A stretch of DNA of 64,000 nucleotides, taken from NCBI GenBank assembly GCA_023388935.1, contig JAEWFG010000280.1, positions 14,396-78,395 on the forward strand, in the 5' to 3' direction. Shown here piece by piece: positions 18,061 to 26,840 of this stretch. Numbering within the stretch: the stretch's first letter is position 1; every line of letters begins with the position of its first letter. The notes beneath the pieces are model-generated. The model was given only the letters and a program-made list of their open reading frames with translations, was not told where the DNA came from and did no database searches. The translations under genes were made by a program, and so were the position numbers. This stretch comes from Pseudomonadota bacterium. Its GTDB lineage: Bacteria > Pseudomonadota > Alphaproteobacteria > Rhizobiales > Xanthobacteraceae.

Positions 18061-19281
18061 ATGAGCTTCAGCGCCGAAACAACGACCATCCCCGTCCACC
18101 GCGGCTCACCGCTGGAGGTTCTACGTGTCTTTCTCAAGCTCGGCCTGACCTGTTTCGGCGGTCCGATCGCCCACATCGGCTACTTCCGCGACGAATTCGT
18201 CGTGCGGCGGAAGTGGATCGACGAGCACGCCTACGCCGATCTGGTCGGCCTGTGTCAGTTCCTGCCGGGCCCTGCCAGCAGCCAGGTCGGCTTCTCGATC
18301 GGCCTGATGCGGGCCGGCTACCTCGGCGCGCTTGCGGCCTGGACCGGCTTCACGCTGCCTTCGGCCGCGATCCTCGTTCTCTTCGCCTACGGTGCCGGCG
18401 CGCTGAGCGGGCCGGTTGGTGCGGGCCTGCTGCACGGGCTGAAGCTCACGGCCGTCGCCATCGTGGCCCAGGCGGTATGGGGCATGGCGCGCAACCTCTG
18501 TCCCGATCGCGAGCGCGCCTCGATTGCGGTGGTGGCAGCGCTGATCATTCTCTTCAGCACGGCGTCGATCGCCCAGATCGGAGCGATCGTCCTCGGCGGG
18601 CTCGCCGGTCTCTGGCTGTGCCGCAGCGATGCACTGGCGCCGTCCGGACACGTCGAGCTTCCCGTGTCGCGAACGGTGGGCCTGACCACCCTCGGGATCT
18701 TCTTCGCCCTGCTGGCTGCGCTTCCCGCGCTGCGCAGCCTGACCGGGTCTACGGGCATCGCGCTGTTCGATGCCTTCTATCGCTCCGGCGCGCTCGTCTT
18801 CGGCGGCGGCCATGTCGTGCTGCCGCTGCTCCGCGAAGCCTTCGTCGCGCCGGGCTGGTTGAGTGACGACGCGTTCCTCGCCGGCTACGGCGCCGCGCAG
18901 GCCGTTCCCGGGCCGCTCTTCACCTTCGCCGCCTATCTCGGCGCGGTGGTCTCACCGGAGCCGCACGGGCTCATTGGGGCAGCGCTCGGCCTTGTCGGCA
19001 TCTTCCTGCCCGGAATGCTGGTGCTGCTTGGTACTCTGCCGTTCTGGGATGCCTTCCGGAAGCGCGCCGGCGCACAGGCCATGATGCGCGGCGTCAACGC
19101 CGCGGTTGTCGGCGTGCTCGGCGCTGCGTTGTACGATCCGGTCTGGACCACGACCGTGCATTCGCCACGGGACTTTGGCATCGCGCTGGTCGGCTTCGTT
19201 CTGCTGGTCGCCTGGCGCGCTCCGCCGCTCGTCGTCGTTGCGTTTAGCGCCGCTGCCGGCGTCGTGACTGCGCTGATCTGA
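18061..19281 (+). CDS. chrA: Chromate efflux transporter ChrA
   Basis: A 406-residue two-half chromate ion transporter (CHR family), exporting chromate across the inner membrane. Each half carries the family motifs. The first has LKLGLTCFGGPIAHIGYFRDEF and LCQFLPGPASSQVGFSIGL (each about residues 20-90), and the second has ALVFGGGHVVLPLLREAFV and GYGAAQAVPGPLFTFAAYLG. Length is normal for the long-chain bidomain subfamily. It follows the multicopper oxidase by 4 bp. Together with the upstream PadR gene this gives a regulated metal/oxyanion resistance operon. Confidence 0.92.
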   Translation: MSFSAETTTIPVHRGSPLEVLRVFLKLGLTCFGGPIAHIGYFRDEFVVRRKWIDEHAYADLVGLCQFLPGPASSQVGFSIGLMRAGYLGALAAWTGFTLPSAAILVLFAYGAGALSGPVGAGLLHGLKLTAVAIVAQAVWGMARNLCPDRERASIAVVAALIILFSTASIAQIGAIVLGGLAGLWLCRSDALAPSGHVELPVSRTVGLTTLGIFFALLAALPALRSLTGSTGIALFDAFYRSGALVFGGGHVVLPLLREAFVAPGWLSDDAFLAGYGAAQAVPGPLFTFAAYLGAVVSPEPHGLIGAALGLVGIFLPGMLVLLGTLPFWDAFRKRAGAQAMMRGVNAAVVGVLGAALYDPVWTTTVHSPRDFGIALVGFVLLVAWRAPPLVVVAFSAAAGVVTALI

Positions 19282-19446
19282 TCGCCGGACGCGCAAAGGG
19301 ACGGCGATCATTGGCCCTAAGCGGAGATCGCAGCGCCAATCGTCCGTGCCTGCTCTTCACCTGAGGCTACCTCCAATTTCCGAGTACCAAGTCTGCGATG
19401 TGGCTTGACCTCGTAGGCAACTAACCTACTATCCACATCAACGTTG

Positions 19447-19517
19447 ATGGGGATGGGGTCCCCCGATAACCGCCGCAAGGCTGATGGCTCCTACCAGACG
19501 CAGGGCGTCGGTAGGGA
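19447..19517 (+). promoter_or_regulatory. Fluoride riboswitch (crcB motif) with attenuator-like hairpin
   Basis: The leader has every core piece of the fluoride aptamer: GGGGATGGGGTCCCC (19449-19464), ATAACCGCC-GCAA-GGC, and the signature CTGATGGCTCCTACC (19481-19495). P1 can form between GGGG 19449-19452 and CCCC 19461-19464, and P3 is GCC/GGC closed by GCAA. A pseudoknot pairs GGGGTC 19455-19460 with GGCTCC 19486-19491. A competing hairpin uses CCTACC 19490-19495 with GGTAGG 19510-19515 and an inner GACGC/GCGTC stem, so aptamer and hairpin exclude each other as expected for a switch. The next genes encode an antiporter and a DUF190 protein, both known fluoride-riboswitch partners. Confidence 0.88.
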
Positions 19518-19555
19518 TCTATTTGCTCCCAGCAGCGCCCGAGAAAGGGCGAACA

Positions 19556-19753
19556 ATGGCTGGGCTTCCTGTTTCCCTGTCTATTGCAATGCGGTTCGTG
19601 ACCGTCCTGTGGGTGGTCGGCGCGGTTGCGAGCTTGCTCGGGTACGAGGCTGAACTCGTTGGGCTCACGGCCTCGGTCGGCTCAGCCTGTGTATTGGCTG
19701 AGTGGCGCCTCGCGAGGAAGCAAAACTCGCTGCCGGGAGATTGCCATGACTGA
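19556..19753 (+). CDS. Small membrane protein in the fluoride-switch operon
   Basis: A 65-residue protein with two hydrophobic segments (about residues 8-28 and 33-48) and a polar C-terminus. GAGAAAGGGCGAAC precedes its ATG, 40 bp after the riboswitch hairpin. Its last codons overlap the antiporter start by 8 bp, so translation is coupled. No family recognised; it could be an accessory subunit of the antiporter (inference). Confidence 0.55.
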   Translation: MAGLPVSLSIAMRFVTVLWVVGAVASLLGYEAELVGLTASVGSACVLAEWRLARKQNSLPGDCHD

Positions 19754-20948
19754 AGTCTGGACCCTGGCCGCTCTATGGCTCGGCCTAGCACTCGTGGCCA
19801 CCTTGATATCGATTTGGCTCCGCATCGCGACTGCATTGTCCGAAATCGTCGTGGGAACCATCGCGCAACTCGTAATCGGCGCGACAATAGGGTCCGCAAT
19901 ATTGGGCACCGATCAGACTTGGGTGAAGTTCCTATCCGGGACGGGCGCAATTCTGCTCACATTCCTCGCCGGTGCCGAACTTGACCCGATTGTCTTCCGC
20001 GAGCGCTGGAAAGAGGCCGGTGCAATCGGGCTCATCAGTTTCCTTATTCCGTTCCTCGGTTGCACGGTAGCGGCTCGATATCTGCTCGGGTGGGACGCCA
20101 TGGCGAGTTGGCTCGCAGGTGTCGCTATGTCCACGACATCAGTGGCGGTGGTCTACGCGGTGATGCTCGAATTTGGCTTCAACGCGACCGACTACGGAAA
20201 GGTCGTGCTCGCTGCATGCTTTGTCACGGACCTGGGCACCGTGCTGACCTTGGAGCTCATCTTCGCACCGTTCACGATCAAGACGTTGATCTTCGTGGCC
20301 GCATGCGGAGCAGTTCTCATCTTCTTGCCTTGGATAACTGCGCAGTTCTTCCGTCTCTACGGTGGCCGCCCTTCCGAACTCGAAACGAAGTATCTTTTGC
20401 TGCTTCTGTTTGCCCTTGGCGCGCTGGCGGCCTGGGCGGACAGCGAGGCCGTGCTTCCGGCATACCTGATCGGCATGATCCTTGCCGGCAGTGTTGGTAA
20501 GGATCACTTGCTGATCCGGAGATTGAGGACGTTGTGCTTTGGCCTTCTTACGCCATTCTACTTTATCCGGGCCGGCTCTTTCGTATCCGTGACCGCCCTC
20601 GTGGCCGCGCCTGCCGCCTTCCTGGTCATGCTCGCGGTGAAGCTCGTGACAAAGATCCTGGGCGTCTATCCCGTCACCCGCAGCTTCGGCTCGCCGCACA
20701 GGGAAGGGATGTACACCACCCTGATGATGTCGACCGGGCTGACATTCGGCACCATCTCATCCCTGTTCGGTTTATCGCATGGGATCATCACTCAAGCACA
20801 GTATTCCGCGCTGGTCGCTGCGGTGATTGGAAGTGCCGTCGTACCGACTTTGATCGCCAATGCGTTCTTCCTTCCGCGCCACCTGTTATCGGACGCTGAA
20901 AGCGAGGAGCTCCAGAGACCCATTATTTCGGAACCGCGTAACGTGTAG
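19746..20948 (+). CDS. Cation:proton antiporter (CPA2-type, Na+/H+ exchanger family)
   Basis: A 400-residue membrane protein with ~12 hydrophobic helices and no soluble nucleotide-binding tail. Family features include LSGTGAILLTFLAGAELDP, AMSTTSVAVVYAVMLEFGFN with the following ATDYGKVVLAACFVTDLGTV, and the late STGLTFGTISSLFGLSHGII. It exchanges a monovalent cation for protons. Under a fluoride riboswitch it may exploit the proton gradient to relieve HF-driven acidification or move fluoride itself; either is inference. It overlaps the upstream small gene and is 11 bp from the DUF190 gene. Confidence 0.85.
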   Translation: MTEVWTLAALWLGLALVATLISIWLRIATALSEIVVGTIAQLVIGATIGSAILGTDQTWVKFLSGTGAILLTFLAGAELDPIVFRERWKEAGAIGLISFLIPFLGCTVAARYLLGWDAMASWLAGVAMSTTSVAVVYAVMLEFGFNATDYGKVVLAACFVTDLGTVLTLELIFAPFTIKTLIFVAACGAVLIFLPWITAQFFRLYGGRPSELETKYLLLLLFALGALAAWADSEAVLPAYLIGMILAGSVGKDHLLIRRLRTLCFGLLTPFYFIRAGSFVSVTALVAAPAAFLVMLAVKLVTKILGVYPVTRSFGSPHREGMYTTLMMSTGLTFGTISSLFGLSHGIITQAQYSALVAAVIGSAVVPTLIANAFFLPRHLLSDAESEELQRPIISEPRNV

Positions 20949-20959
20949 GAGGACAGGCC

Positions 20960-21316
20960 ATGGACGTTCCAAAGGACTCAATGCTCCTGCGCATTTTCTT
21001 CGGAGAGGATGACCGGTTTAAGCAGAAGGCGCTTTACGAGGCCATTGTGCTGAAGGCACGCGAGATGCATTTAGCGGGAGCGACCGTGCTCCGGGGACCA
21101 ATGGGCTTCGGACACTCCAGCCGGATGCACACGGCTAAGGTGCTTCGGCTCTCTTACGATCTGCCGGTAATCGTGGAAATCGTGGACACCGAGGCGAAGA
21201 TTAGCGAATTTTTACCGGCCCTGGACCGCATGATGACCAGCGGCCTCATAACTTTAGAGAAAGTTCAGGTTCTACAGTACGGCCAAGAGGGACTGAAACA
21301 CCGCGCTGGCTTCTAA
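20960..21316 (+). CDS. DUF190 domain protein
   Basis: A 118-residue cytoplasmic protein of the DUF190 family (ferredoxin-like fold related to PII). Landmarks are RIFFGEDDRFKQKALYEAIV, AGATVLRGPMGFGHSSRMHT, and LSYDLPVIVEIVDTEAKISE followed by FLPALDRMM. DUF190 genes frequently travel with crcB or antiporters in fluoride-responsive operons. GTAGGAGGACAGGCC gives a strong ribosome site. It probably modulates the antiporter encoded just upstream (inference). Confidence 0.85.
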   Translation: MDVPKDSMLLRIFFGEDDRFKQKALYEAIVLKAREMHLAGATVLRGPMGFGHSSRMHTAKVLRLSYDLPVIVEIVDTEAKISEFLPALDRMMTSGLITLEKVQVLQYGQEGLKHRAGF

Positions 21317-21662
21317 CGAGGGCAGTCTTGTCCGGTGAATGGGCCTCGCGCGTTGGTCGTAGCTCTTTGAAGTGGCATCTTTCTGCCCGACACACACAGA
21401 TCGGACTATCGAATGAGATCTCACAGACCTCGCGGTATGTTGCTGGCAACGCCGTTGTCCGGGGAGGTAGCTAGGACGGAGGGTCCGGTTCAAGGGATCG
21501 CCGCCATGGTGACATCATGCCGGTGTTTTGCCCGACGTGTCAAAGACCTTTGCGGGGTCTGGCAACATCGTTAGCGACCCCATTTCTACTTTGCATGGGG
21601 TTGTTTTCGATTTTTTTGTCGGAGCGAGCCCACCGCCGACTTCGCGAGCGGTGGGCGTGGTG
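21317..21662. other. Convergent intergenic region with strong hairpin
   Basis: About 345 bp between the DUF190 gene and the chemoreceptor gene, which point towards each other. CCCACCGC (21629-21636) and GCGGTGGG (21648-21655) form a perfect 8-bp stem close to the chemoreceptor stop. There is no T-run on the correct side for either strand, so a Rho-independent terminator is only possible. No gene seen. Confidence 0.4.
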
Positions 21663-23402
21663 TCATCCCGCCTTGGCGACGCGGCTATCCGCCGCTCCTG
21701 CGCGCAAGTTCTGGAAGAACTTCTCCACCTCCTGCGACAGCGTGTCCGCCGTCGCGGTCAGGCTGCTTGCCGCCGTCAGCACGGAGGATGCCGCCGTATC
21801 GGTTTCGCCGATGGCGTCGCGGAGCGAGCTGATGTTGGCGACCAGGGTCTCGTTGCCCTGCGCGGCCGATTGCGCGTTGGACGAGATCTCGCGTGTGGCG
21901 GCGTCCTGCTGGCCGACCGCGCCCGCAATCGCCGATGTGACCTCGTTGATCTCGCGCACCGCGCCGCCGATCTCACGCACGGCGTCGACCGCGTTGCGGG
22001 TGGATGACTGGATCATGGCGATATTCTCGCTGATGTCGGCGGTCGCCTTCGCCGTCTGTCCCGCCAGCGCCTTGACTTCATGGGCGACGACGGCAAAGCC
22101 GCGGCCGGCGTCACCGGCGCGGGCGGCTTCGATGGTGGCGTTGAGCGCGAGCAGATTGGTCTGCGAGGCGATGGTCTGGATCAGGCCGAGGACGCCGTCG
22201 ATGCGCTGCGTGGCGGCCGCGAGGCTCTCGATCTCGGAGATCGATTTCTCGGTGCGCTGACCGGTCTGCTCGACGGCGCCCGCGGATTGCCGCACCTGGC
22301 GGCCGATCTCTTCCACCGACATCGAGAGCTCCTCGGCCGCACCCGCGACCGCGCTGACGTTATGCGAGGCCTGCTCGGTTGCGTTTGCCGCCGTTCCGGC
22401 GCGATTGCTCGCGTCCGCGGTGGCGCGCGTGATGGTCTGCGCGGTCTCGCGCATGACGGTAGCGTTATCGCTGAGGCCGCGCATGATCGCGCCGATCGCT
22501 CCGCGAAACACCTCGACGGAGTTTTCAATGTGACGGGCGCGTTCTTCACGCGCGGCCGAGTCTTGCGAGACCTGTGAGGCGAGGTTGCGGTTGCGGTGCA
22601 TCGCGTCCTGGAAGACTTCGATGGCGCGGGCGAGCGCACCGATCTCGTCGGCGCGGTCGCTGTGCGGCACCACGACATTCTCGGCGCCATCGGCGACTTG
22701 CTTGATGGTTGCGGTGATCGATGCGAGCGGCCGCGCGATCGAACGGCCAATGATGACGATGCCGATCGCGACGAGGGCCAGCGCAACGCCGCCGAGGCAG
22801 GTCAGCGCGAAGGACAGGGTGCGATTGGTCTCGGTCTGATGCGCGATCTGCTTGGCGCGCTCGGCATAGACCTTGGACAGCGCCTCGAGATCCTTGTTGA
22901 GCGCGGAACGCACGGCGCGGTTGGCGTCGTTGTCGCCCCACTCGCGCCCTGTGGCCGGGCTGATCTCGTTGGCGCGGCGGACCAGCTCCTTGCGGAAGTC
23001 GACGAACTGCTCGATGCGCTTCTTGAAGGTCGCGAACTGCTCGGCATCGTCGGTCTTGACGATGGTCTCCCAGCGTTTCACGACGCTCAGGATCTGTTCG
23101 TTGAATTTGAGCAGGCCCTCGCCGTATTTCTTCACGACGGCGGGTTCGGTCGACATGTAGACGCCGCGCGATTCCATCACGACCGCATAGACCAGCGAGT
23201 TGACGCGCTCGACGTTCAGCGCGGCGGCATTCGCCGTCTCGATTGCGATCGTCAGGTCGGTGCTGCGGCGGCTGTTGTAGTCGGACAGCAACGCGATCGC
23301 CGCCGTGAGCAGCGCGAACAGCGCGAAGATCGCATAGAGCTTGGTGGCAAGCGTGAAACGGCCTGCCAGCGGAGTGGCATTCCCAGATCGGTCGGTTGTC
23401 AT
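21663..23402 (-). CDS. Methyl-accepting chemotaxis protein
   Basis: A 579-residue transmembrane chemoreceptor. The first membrane helix covers about residues 22-40, followed by a ~155-residue helical periplasmic sensor. The second helix (196-218) leads into a HAMP domain (218-270). The signalling domain carries the conserved hairpin [20 protein letters not shown] and [20 protein letters not shown], which contacts CheA/CheW. ATG at 23402 was preferred over the longer frame to 23540, which would add a non-membrane basic leader. No chemotaxis genes nearby. Ligand unknown. Confidence 0.88.
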   Translation of the reverse strand: MTTDRSGNATPLAGRFTLATKLYAIFALFALLTAAIALLSDYNSRRSTDLTIAIETANAAALNVERVNSLVYAVVMESRGVYMSTEPAVVKKYGEGLLKFNEQILSVVKRWETIVKTDDAEQFATFKKRIEQFVDFRKELVRRANEISPATGREWGDNDANRAVRSALNKDLEALSKVYAERAKQIAHQTETNRTLSFALTCLGGVALALVAIGIVIIGRSIARPLASITATIKQVADGAENVVVPHSDRADEIGALARAIEVFQDAMHRNRNLASQVSQDSAAREERARHIENSVEVFRGAIGAIMRGLSDNATVMRETAQTITRATADASNRAGTAANATEQASHNVSAVAGAAEELSMSVEEIGRQVRQSAGAVEQTGQRTEKSISEIESLAAATQRIDGVLGLIQTIASQTNLLALNATIEAARAGDAGRGFAVVAHEVKALAGQTAKATADISENIAMIQSSTRNAVDAVREIGGAVREINEVTSAIAGAVGQQDAATREISSNAQSAAQGNETLVANISSLRDAIGETDTAASSVLTAASSLTATADTLSQEVEKFFQNLRAGAADSRVAKAG

Positions 23403-23589
23403 GGTGCGGGGCCCGAATGGCCGGAAGTGGCCGGAAAACGCAGTCGTGTAAAATTGACGCAAGACTATGCAGAACGAAAATGGACGCAGTGTTAACGTCG
23501 GGGTTCGGGCCGTTCGCCTATAGTCGAAGGAAAGGTACAATATTTCAGCGTCTTGATCCGAAGGTATGGCTTCCGGCGGGCGGTGTGCG

Positions 23590-23625
23590 GGCGGACGATA
23601 TGCCGCATATATCGGCGTGTCCGCC
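23590..23625 (+). promoter_or_regulatory. Strong hairpin in the eutB leader
   Basis: GGCGGAC (23590-23596) pairs with GTCCGCC (23619-23625), and an inner GCCG/CGGC stem extends it. It lies ~85 bp before the eutB start. No T-run follows. It does not match a cobalamin riboswitch. Role unknown; it could be a leader structure or part of a palindromic repeat. Confidence 0.35.
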
Positions 23626-23711
23626 TGTCCCTAGGCGCGTATGCCCCGACGGCAGGACCGCCTTCGTTCGCTCAGGAGTCGGCTGCCGGCCGACGAACCC
23701 CGGAGGGGCCT

Positions 23712-25094
23712 TTGGTCTACCGCCACACCATCGACGCCACGACCTACACATTCCCTGACCTGCGCGACCTCCTCGCCAAGGCGACCCCACCGCGCTCCGG
23801 CGACCGGCTGGCCGGGATCGCCGCGGCCAGCGCCGAACAGATGATCGCGGCGCGGATGGCGCTCGCGGACGTCCCGCTCGCTCAATTTCTCCAGGAAACG
23901 GTTATCCCCTACGAGGCCGACGAGGTCACCCGTCTCGTCATCGACAGCCACGACGCAAAAGCCTTCGCGCCGGTGGCCTCGCTCACGGTCGGCGCCTTCC
24001 GCGACTGGCTGCTCTCGGATACCGCAACGCCCGAAATCCTGCGCAAGCTGGCAAGCGGCGTCACCCCGGAAATGGCGGCCGCAGTCTCGAAACTGATGCG
24101 CAACCAGGACCTGATCCTGGCGGCGCGGAAATGCGAGGTCACGACCGCCTTCCGCAACACCATCGGCCTGAAGGGACGCATGAGCACGCGGCTGCAGCCG
24201 AACCATCCCTTCGACGATGCCAGGGGCATCACCGCCTCGATCCTCGATGGCATTCTGCTCGGCGCCGGCGATGCCTGCATCGGCATCAACCCGGCGAGCG
24301 ACGATCCGGCCATCATCGCGCAGCTGCTGCGGTTACTCGACGAGATCATCGCGCGGCTGAAGATCCCGACGCAAGCCTGCGTGCTGACCCATGTCACGAC
24401 GACGCTGTCGCTGATCGGGCAGGGCGTGCCGGTCGACCTCGTCTTCCAGTCGGTCACCGGTACCGAAGCCGCCAACCGCAGTTTTGGCATCGACCTCGCG
24501 CTTCTGAAGGAGGCGCAGGAGGCCGGCCTGTCGCTGAAGCGCGGTACGGTCGGGCAGAACGTCATGTATTTCGAGACCGGGCAGGGCTCGGCGCTGTCGG
24601 CCAATGCCCATCACGGCGTCGACCAGCAGACCTGCGAGGCGCGCGCCTATGCGGTTGCCCGCGCCTTTGCCCCGCTCCTGGTGAACAGCGTGGTCGGCTT
24701 CATCGGCCCGGAATATCTCTACGACGGCAAGGAGATCATCCGGGCCGGGCTGGAGGATCACTTTTGCGGCAAGCTGCTCGGCCTGCCGCTCGGGGTCGAC
24801 ATCTGCTACACCAACCACGCCGAGGCAGACCAGGACGACATGGACAGTCTCCTGACGCTGCTCGCTGCCGCCGGCGTCACCTTCATCATGGGCGTCCCCG
24901 GCGCCGATGACGTGATGCTGAACTATCAGTCGACGTCTTTTCACGACGCGCTCTATGTTCGCGACGTCTTTGGCTTGGGCCGCGCGCCTGAATTCGACGA
25001 CTGGCTGGTTCAGTCGGGCATCGTGGGGGCCGATTTCCGCCTTGCCGGCGATGCGGGCCTGCTTCCCGATTTTGCCTCGCGGCTGATCGCGTGA
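23712..25094 (+). CDS. eutB: Ethanolamine ammonia-lyase large subunit EutB
   Basis: A 460-residue large subunit of the adenosylcobalamin-dependent lyase that splits ethanolamine into acetaldehyde and ammonia. Family landmarks include MSTRLQPNHPFDDARGITAS, SVTGTEAANRSFGIDLALL and GQNVMYFETGQGSALSANAH, followed by HGVDQQTCEARAYAVARAF and VDICYTNHAEADQDDMD. The frame opens at 23553, but TTG at 23712 follows CGGAGGGG and gives MVYRHTIDA, matching the family start and length. eutC is present but separated by hpnP. No carboxysome-like eut genes are nearby, so this is a simple catabolic or salvage enzyme. Confidence 0.92.
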   Translation: MVYRHTIDATTYTFPDLRDLLAKATPPRSGDRLAGIAAASAEQMIAARMALADVPLAQFLQETVIPYEADEVTRLVIDSHDAKAFAPVASLTVGAFRDWLLSDTATPEILRKLASGVTPEMAAAVSKLMRNQDLILAARKCEVTTAFRNTIGLKGRMSTRLQPNHPFDDARGITASILDGILLGAGDACIGINPASDDPAIIAQLLRLLDEIIARLKIPTQACVLTHVTTTLSLIGQGVPVDLVFQSVTGTEAANRSFGIDLALLKEAQEAGLSLKRGTVGQNVMYFETGQGSALSANAHHGVDQQTCEARAYAVARAFAPLLVNSVVGFIGPEYLYDGKEIIRAGLEDHFCGKLLGLPLGVDICYTNHAEADQDDMDSLLTLLAAAGVTFIMGVPGADDVMLNYQSTSFHDALYVRDVFGLGRAPEFDDWLVQSGIVGADFRLAGDAGLLPDFASRLIA

Positions 25095-25247
25095 CGGGCG
25101 AAAGCCCCCCAGCAGCCCGAGGAAACCATTGGGGCCTCTCGGAATTATGCTCCTGCCACAATATTGAGAAATTCCGGCGGCAGCATTACGCTAGGTGTCT
25201 GGCTGGCAATTTCTGCACCTATGTCGAGCGTGGCTGGGGGGAGTCTA

Positions 25248-26834
25248 ATGCGAGCTAAAAGCAACGGTACGTCCCGGCGGATTCTCTGCGTGTTTCCGCG
25301 TTACACGTCGTCGTTCGGTACATTCGAGCATTCCTATCCGCTGACCGATGGCGTCCGCGCCTTCATGCCGCCGCAGGGGCTTTTGCTGCTTGCGGCCTAT
25401 CTGCCCGAAGAGTGGCAGGTCAAGTTCGTCGACGAGAACCTCCGCCGCACGACCAAGGAGGAGTTCGCGTGGGCGGAGGCGGTCTTCGTCAGCGGCATGC
25501 ACATCCAGCGCCAGCAGATGAACGACATCTGCCGCCGCGCGCATGAGTTCGATCTGCCGGTCGCACTTGGCGGTCCCTCGGTCAGTGCCTGCCCGGACTA
25601 CTACCCGTCGTTCGACTATCTCCATGTCGGCGAGCTCGGCGACGCCACCAATCGGTTGATCGAGATCCTGTCGCGCGACACGTCGCGTCCGGAGAGCCAA
25701 GTGGTGTTGACCACCAAGGACCGCGTGCCGATGACGGAGTTTCCGATCCCGGCCTACGAGCTCGCCGACGTGAAGAAATATTTCCTCGGCAGCATCCAGT
25801 ATTCCAGCGGCTGCCCCTATCAGTGCGAGTTTTGCGACATCCCCGGCCTCTACGGCCGCAATCCGCGCATCAAGACGCCCGAGCAGATCATCGCCGAACT
25901 CGACCGTCTGCGCGAATGCGGCATGACCGACACGGTCTATTTCGTCGACGACAATTTCATCGGCAACCGCAAGGCGGCGATGGACCTGCTGCCGCATCTG
26001 ATCGAATGGCAGAAGAAGACCGGCTATGTGGTGCGGCTCGCCTGCGAGGCGACGCTGAACATCGCCAAGCGCCCCGAGATCCTCGAGAAGATGCGCGAGG
26101 CCTATTTCGCCACCATCTTTTGCGGCATCGAAACTCCCGATCCCGACGCGCTGCACGCGATGCATAAGGACCACAACATGATGGTCCCGATCCTGGAGGG
26201 CGTGCGCACCATCAACTCCTACGGCATGGAAGTCGTCTCCGGCATAATCATGGGGCTCGACACCGACAAGCCCAATACATCCGATGCGCTGCTGGCCTTC
26301 GTTGAAGAATCCCAGATCCCGCTGCTCACCATCAACCTGCTTCAGGCGCTGCCGAAGACGCCGCTATGGGACCGGCTGGAGCGGGAAGGACGCCTCATCA
26401 ACGACGAGGGCCGCGATTCCAACGTCGACTTCCTGCTGCCCTATGACGACGTCGTCGCGTCCTGGAAGCACTGCATGGAGGTCGCCTACGAGCCCGCAAA
26501 GGTCTATGCGCGCTTCCAGTATCAGTGCGATCACACCTATTCAAATCGCCTCAAGTTGCCGGTGCCGGACGAAATGAAGTCCTGGGCCAACGTCAGGCGT
26601 GCGCTGATCATGCTGAGGAACATCTTCTGGAAGGTCGGGGTGCTCGGCAACTACAGGCGTGTATTCTGGAAATTTGCGCTGGGGCGTATCCGGCGCGGCG
26701 ATCTGGAAGGCCTGATCGGCTCCGCCCTGGTCGCGCATCATCTCATCACCTTTGCGCGTGCGGCATCGAGCGGCAAGCAGAATGCCTCGAACTATTCGAT
26801 CCGGCTGCGTGAGGCTTCCGTCCCCGCCGAATGA
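25248..26834 (+). CDS. hpnP: Hopanoid C-2 methyltransferase HpnP (B12-binding radical SAM)
   Basis: A 528-residue enzyme with an N-terminal cobalamin-binding domain (about residues 10-145) and a radical-SAM core whose [4Fe-4S] ligands are Cys189, Cys193 and Cys196 (SSGCPYQCEFCDIPG). HpnP adds the C-2 methyl group to the hopanoid A ring, producing 2-methylhopanoids. Length, the QYSSGCPYQCEFCDIPGLYG motif and later VYFVDDNFIGNRKAAMDLLP fit the methylase family. GGGGGGAG precedes the ATG. It is wedged between eutB (153 bp upstream) and eutC (6 bp downstream). Related B12/radical-SAM proteins exist, but the hopanoid context supports HpnP. In R. palustris TIE-1 hpnP is reported to be under the stress sigma factor EcfG; no clear EcfG promoter is visible here. 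Confidence 0.88.
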   Translation: MRAKSNGTSRRILCVFPRYTSSFGTFEHSYPLTDGVRAFMPPQGLLLLAAYLPEEWQVKFVDENLRRTTKEEFAWAEAVFVSGMHIQRQQMNDICRRAHEFDLPVALGGPSVSACPDYYPSFDYLHVGELGDATNRLIEILSRDTSRPESQVVLTTKDRVPMTEFPIPAYELADVKKYFLGSIQYSSGCPYQCEFCDIPGLYGRNPRIKTPEQIIAELDRLRECGMTDTVYFVDDNFIGNRKAAMDLLPHLIEWQKKTGYVVRLACEATLNIAKRPEILEKMREAYFATIFCGIETPDPDALHAMHKDHNMMVPILEGVRTINSYGMEVVSGIIMGLDTDKPNTSDALLAFVEESQIPLLTINLLQALPKTPLWDRLEREGRLINDEGRDSNVDFLLPYDDVVASWKHCMEVAYEPAKVYARFQYQCDHTYSNRLKLPVPDEMKSWANVRRALIMLRNIFWKVGVLGNYRRVFWKFALGRIRRGDLEGLIGSALVAHHLITFARAASSGKQNASNYSIRLREASVPAE

Positions 26835-26840
26835 TGCGAC

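Noticed and set aside
21629..21655. Rho-independent terminator for the chemoreceptor or DUF190 operon
   Set aside because: The stem is strong but no T-run follows on the appropriate side for either direction; kept only as a hairpin in the intergenic entry.
23403..23711. Cobalamin riboswitch upstream of eutB
   Set aside because: No recognisable B12-box; the visible hairpin does not fit the aptamer.
25094..25248. EcfG-type stress promoter (GGAAC-N16-17-CGTT) before hpnP
   Set aside because: hpnP is known to be EcfG-regulated in R. palustris, but I found only loose half-sites here and upstream of eutB (around 23530-23560), not a convincing pair.
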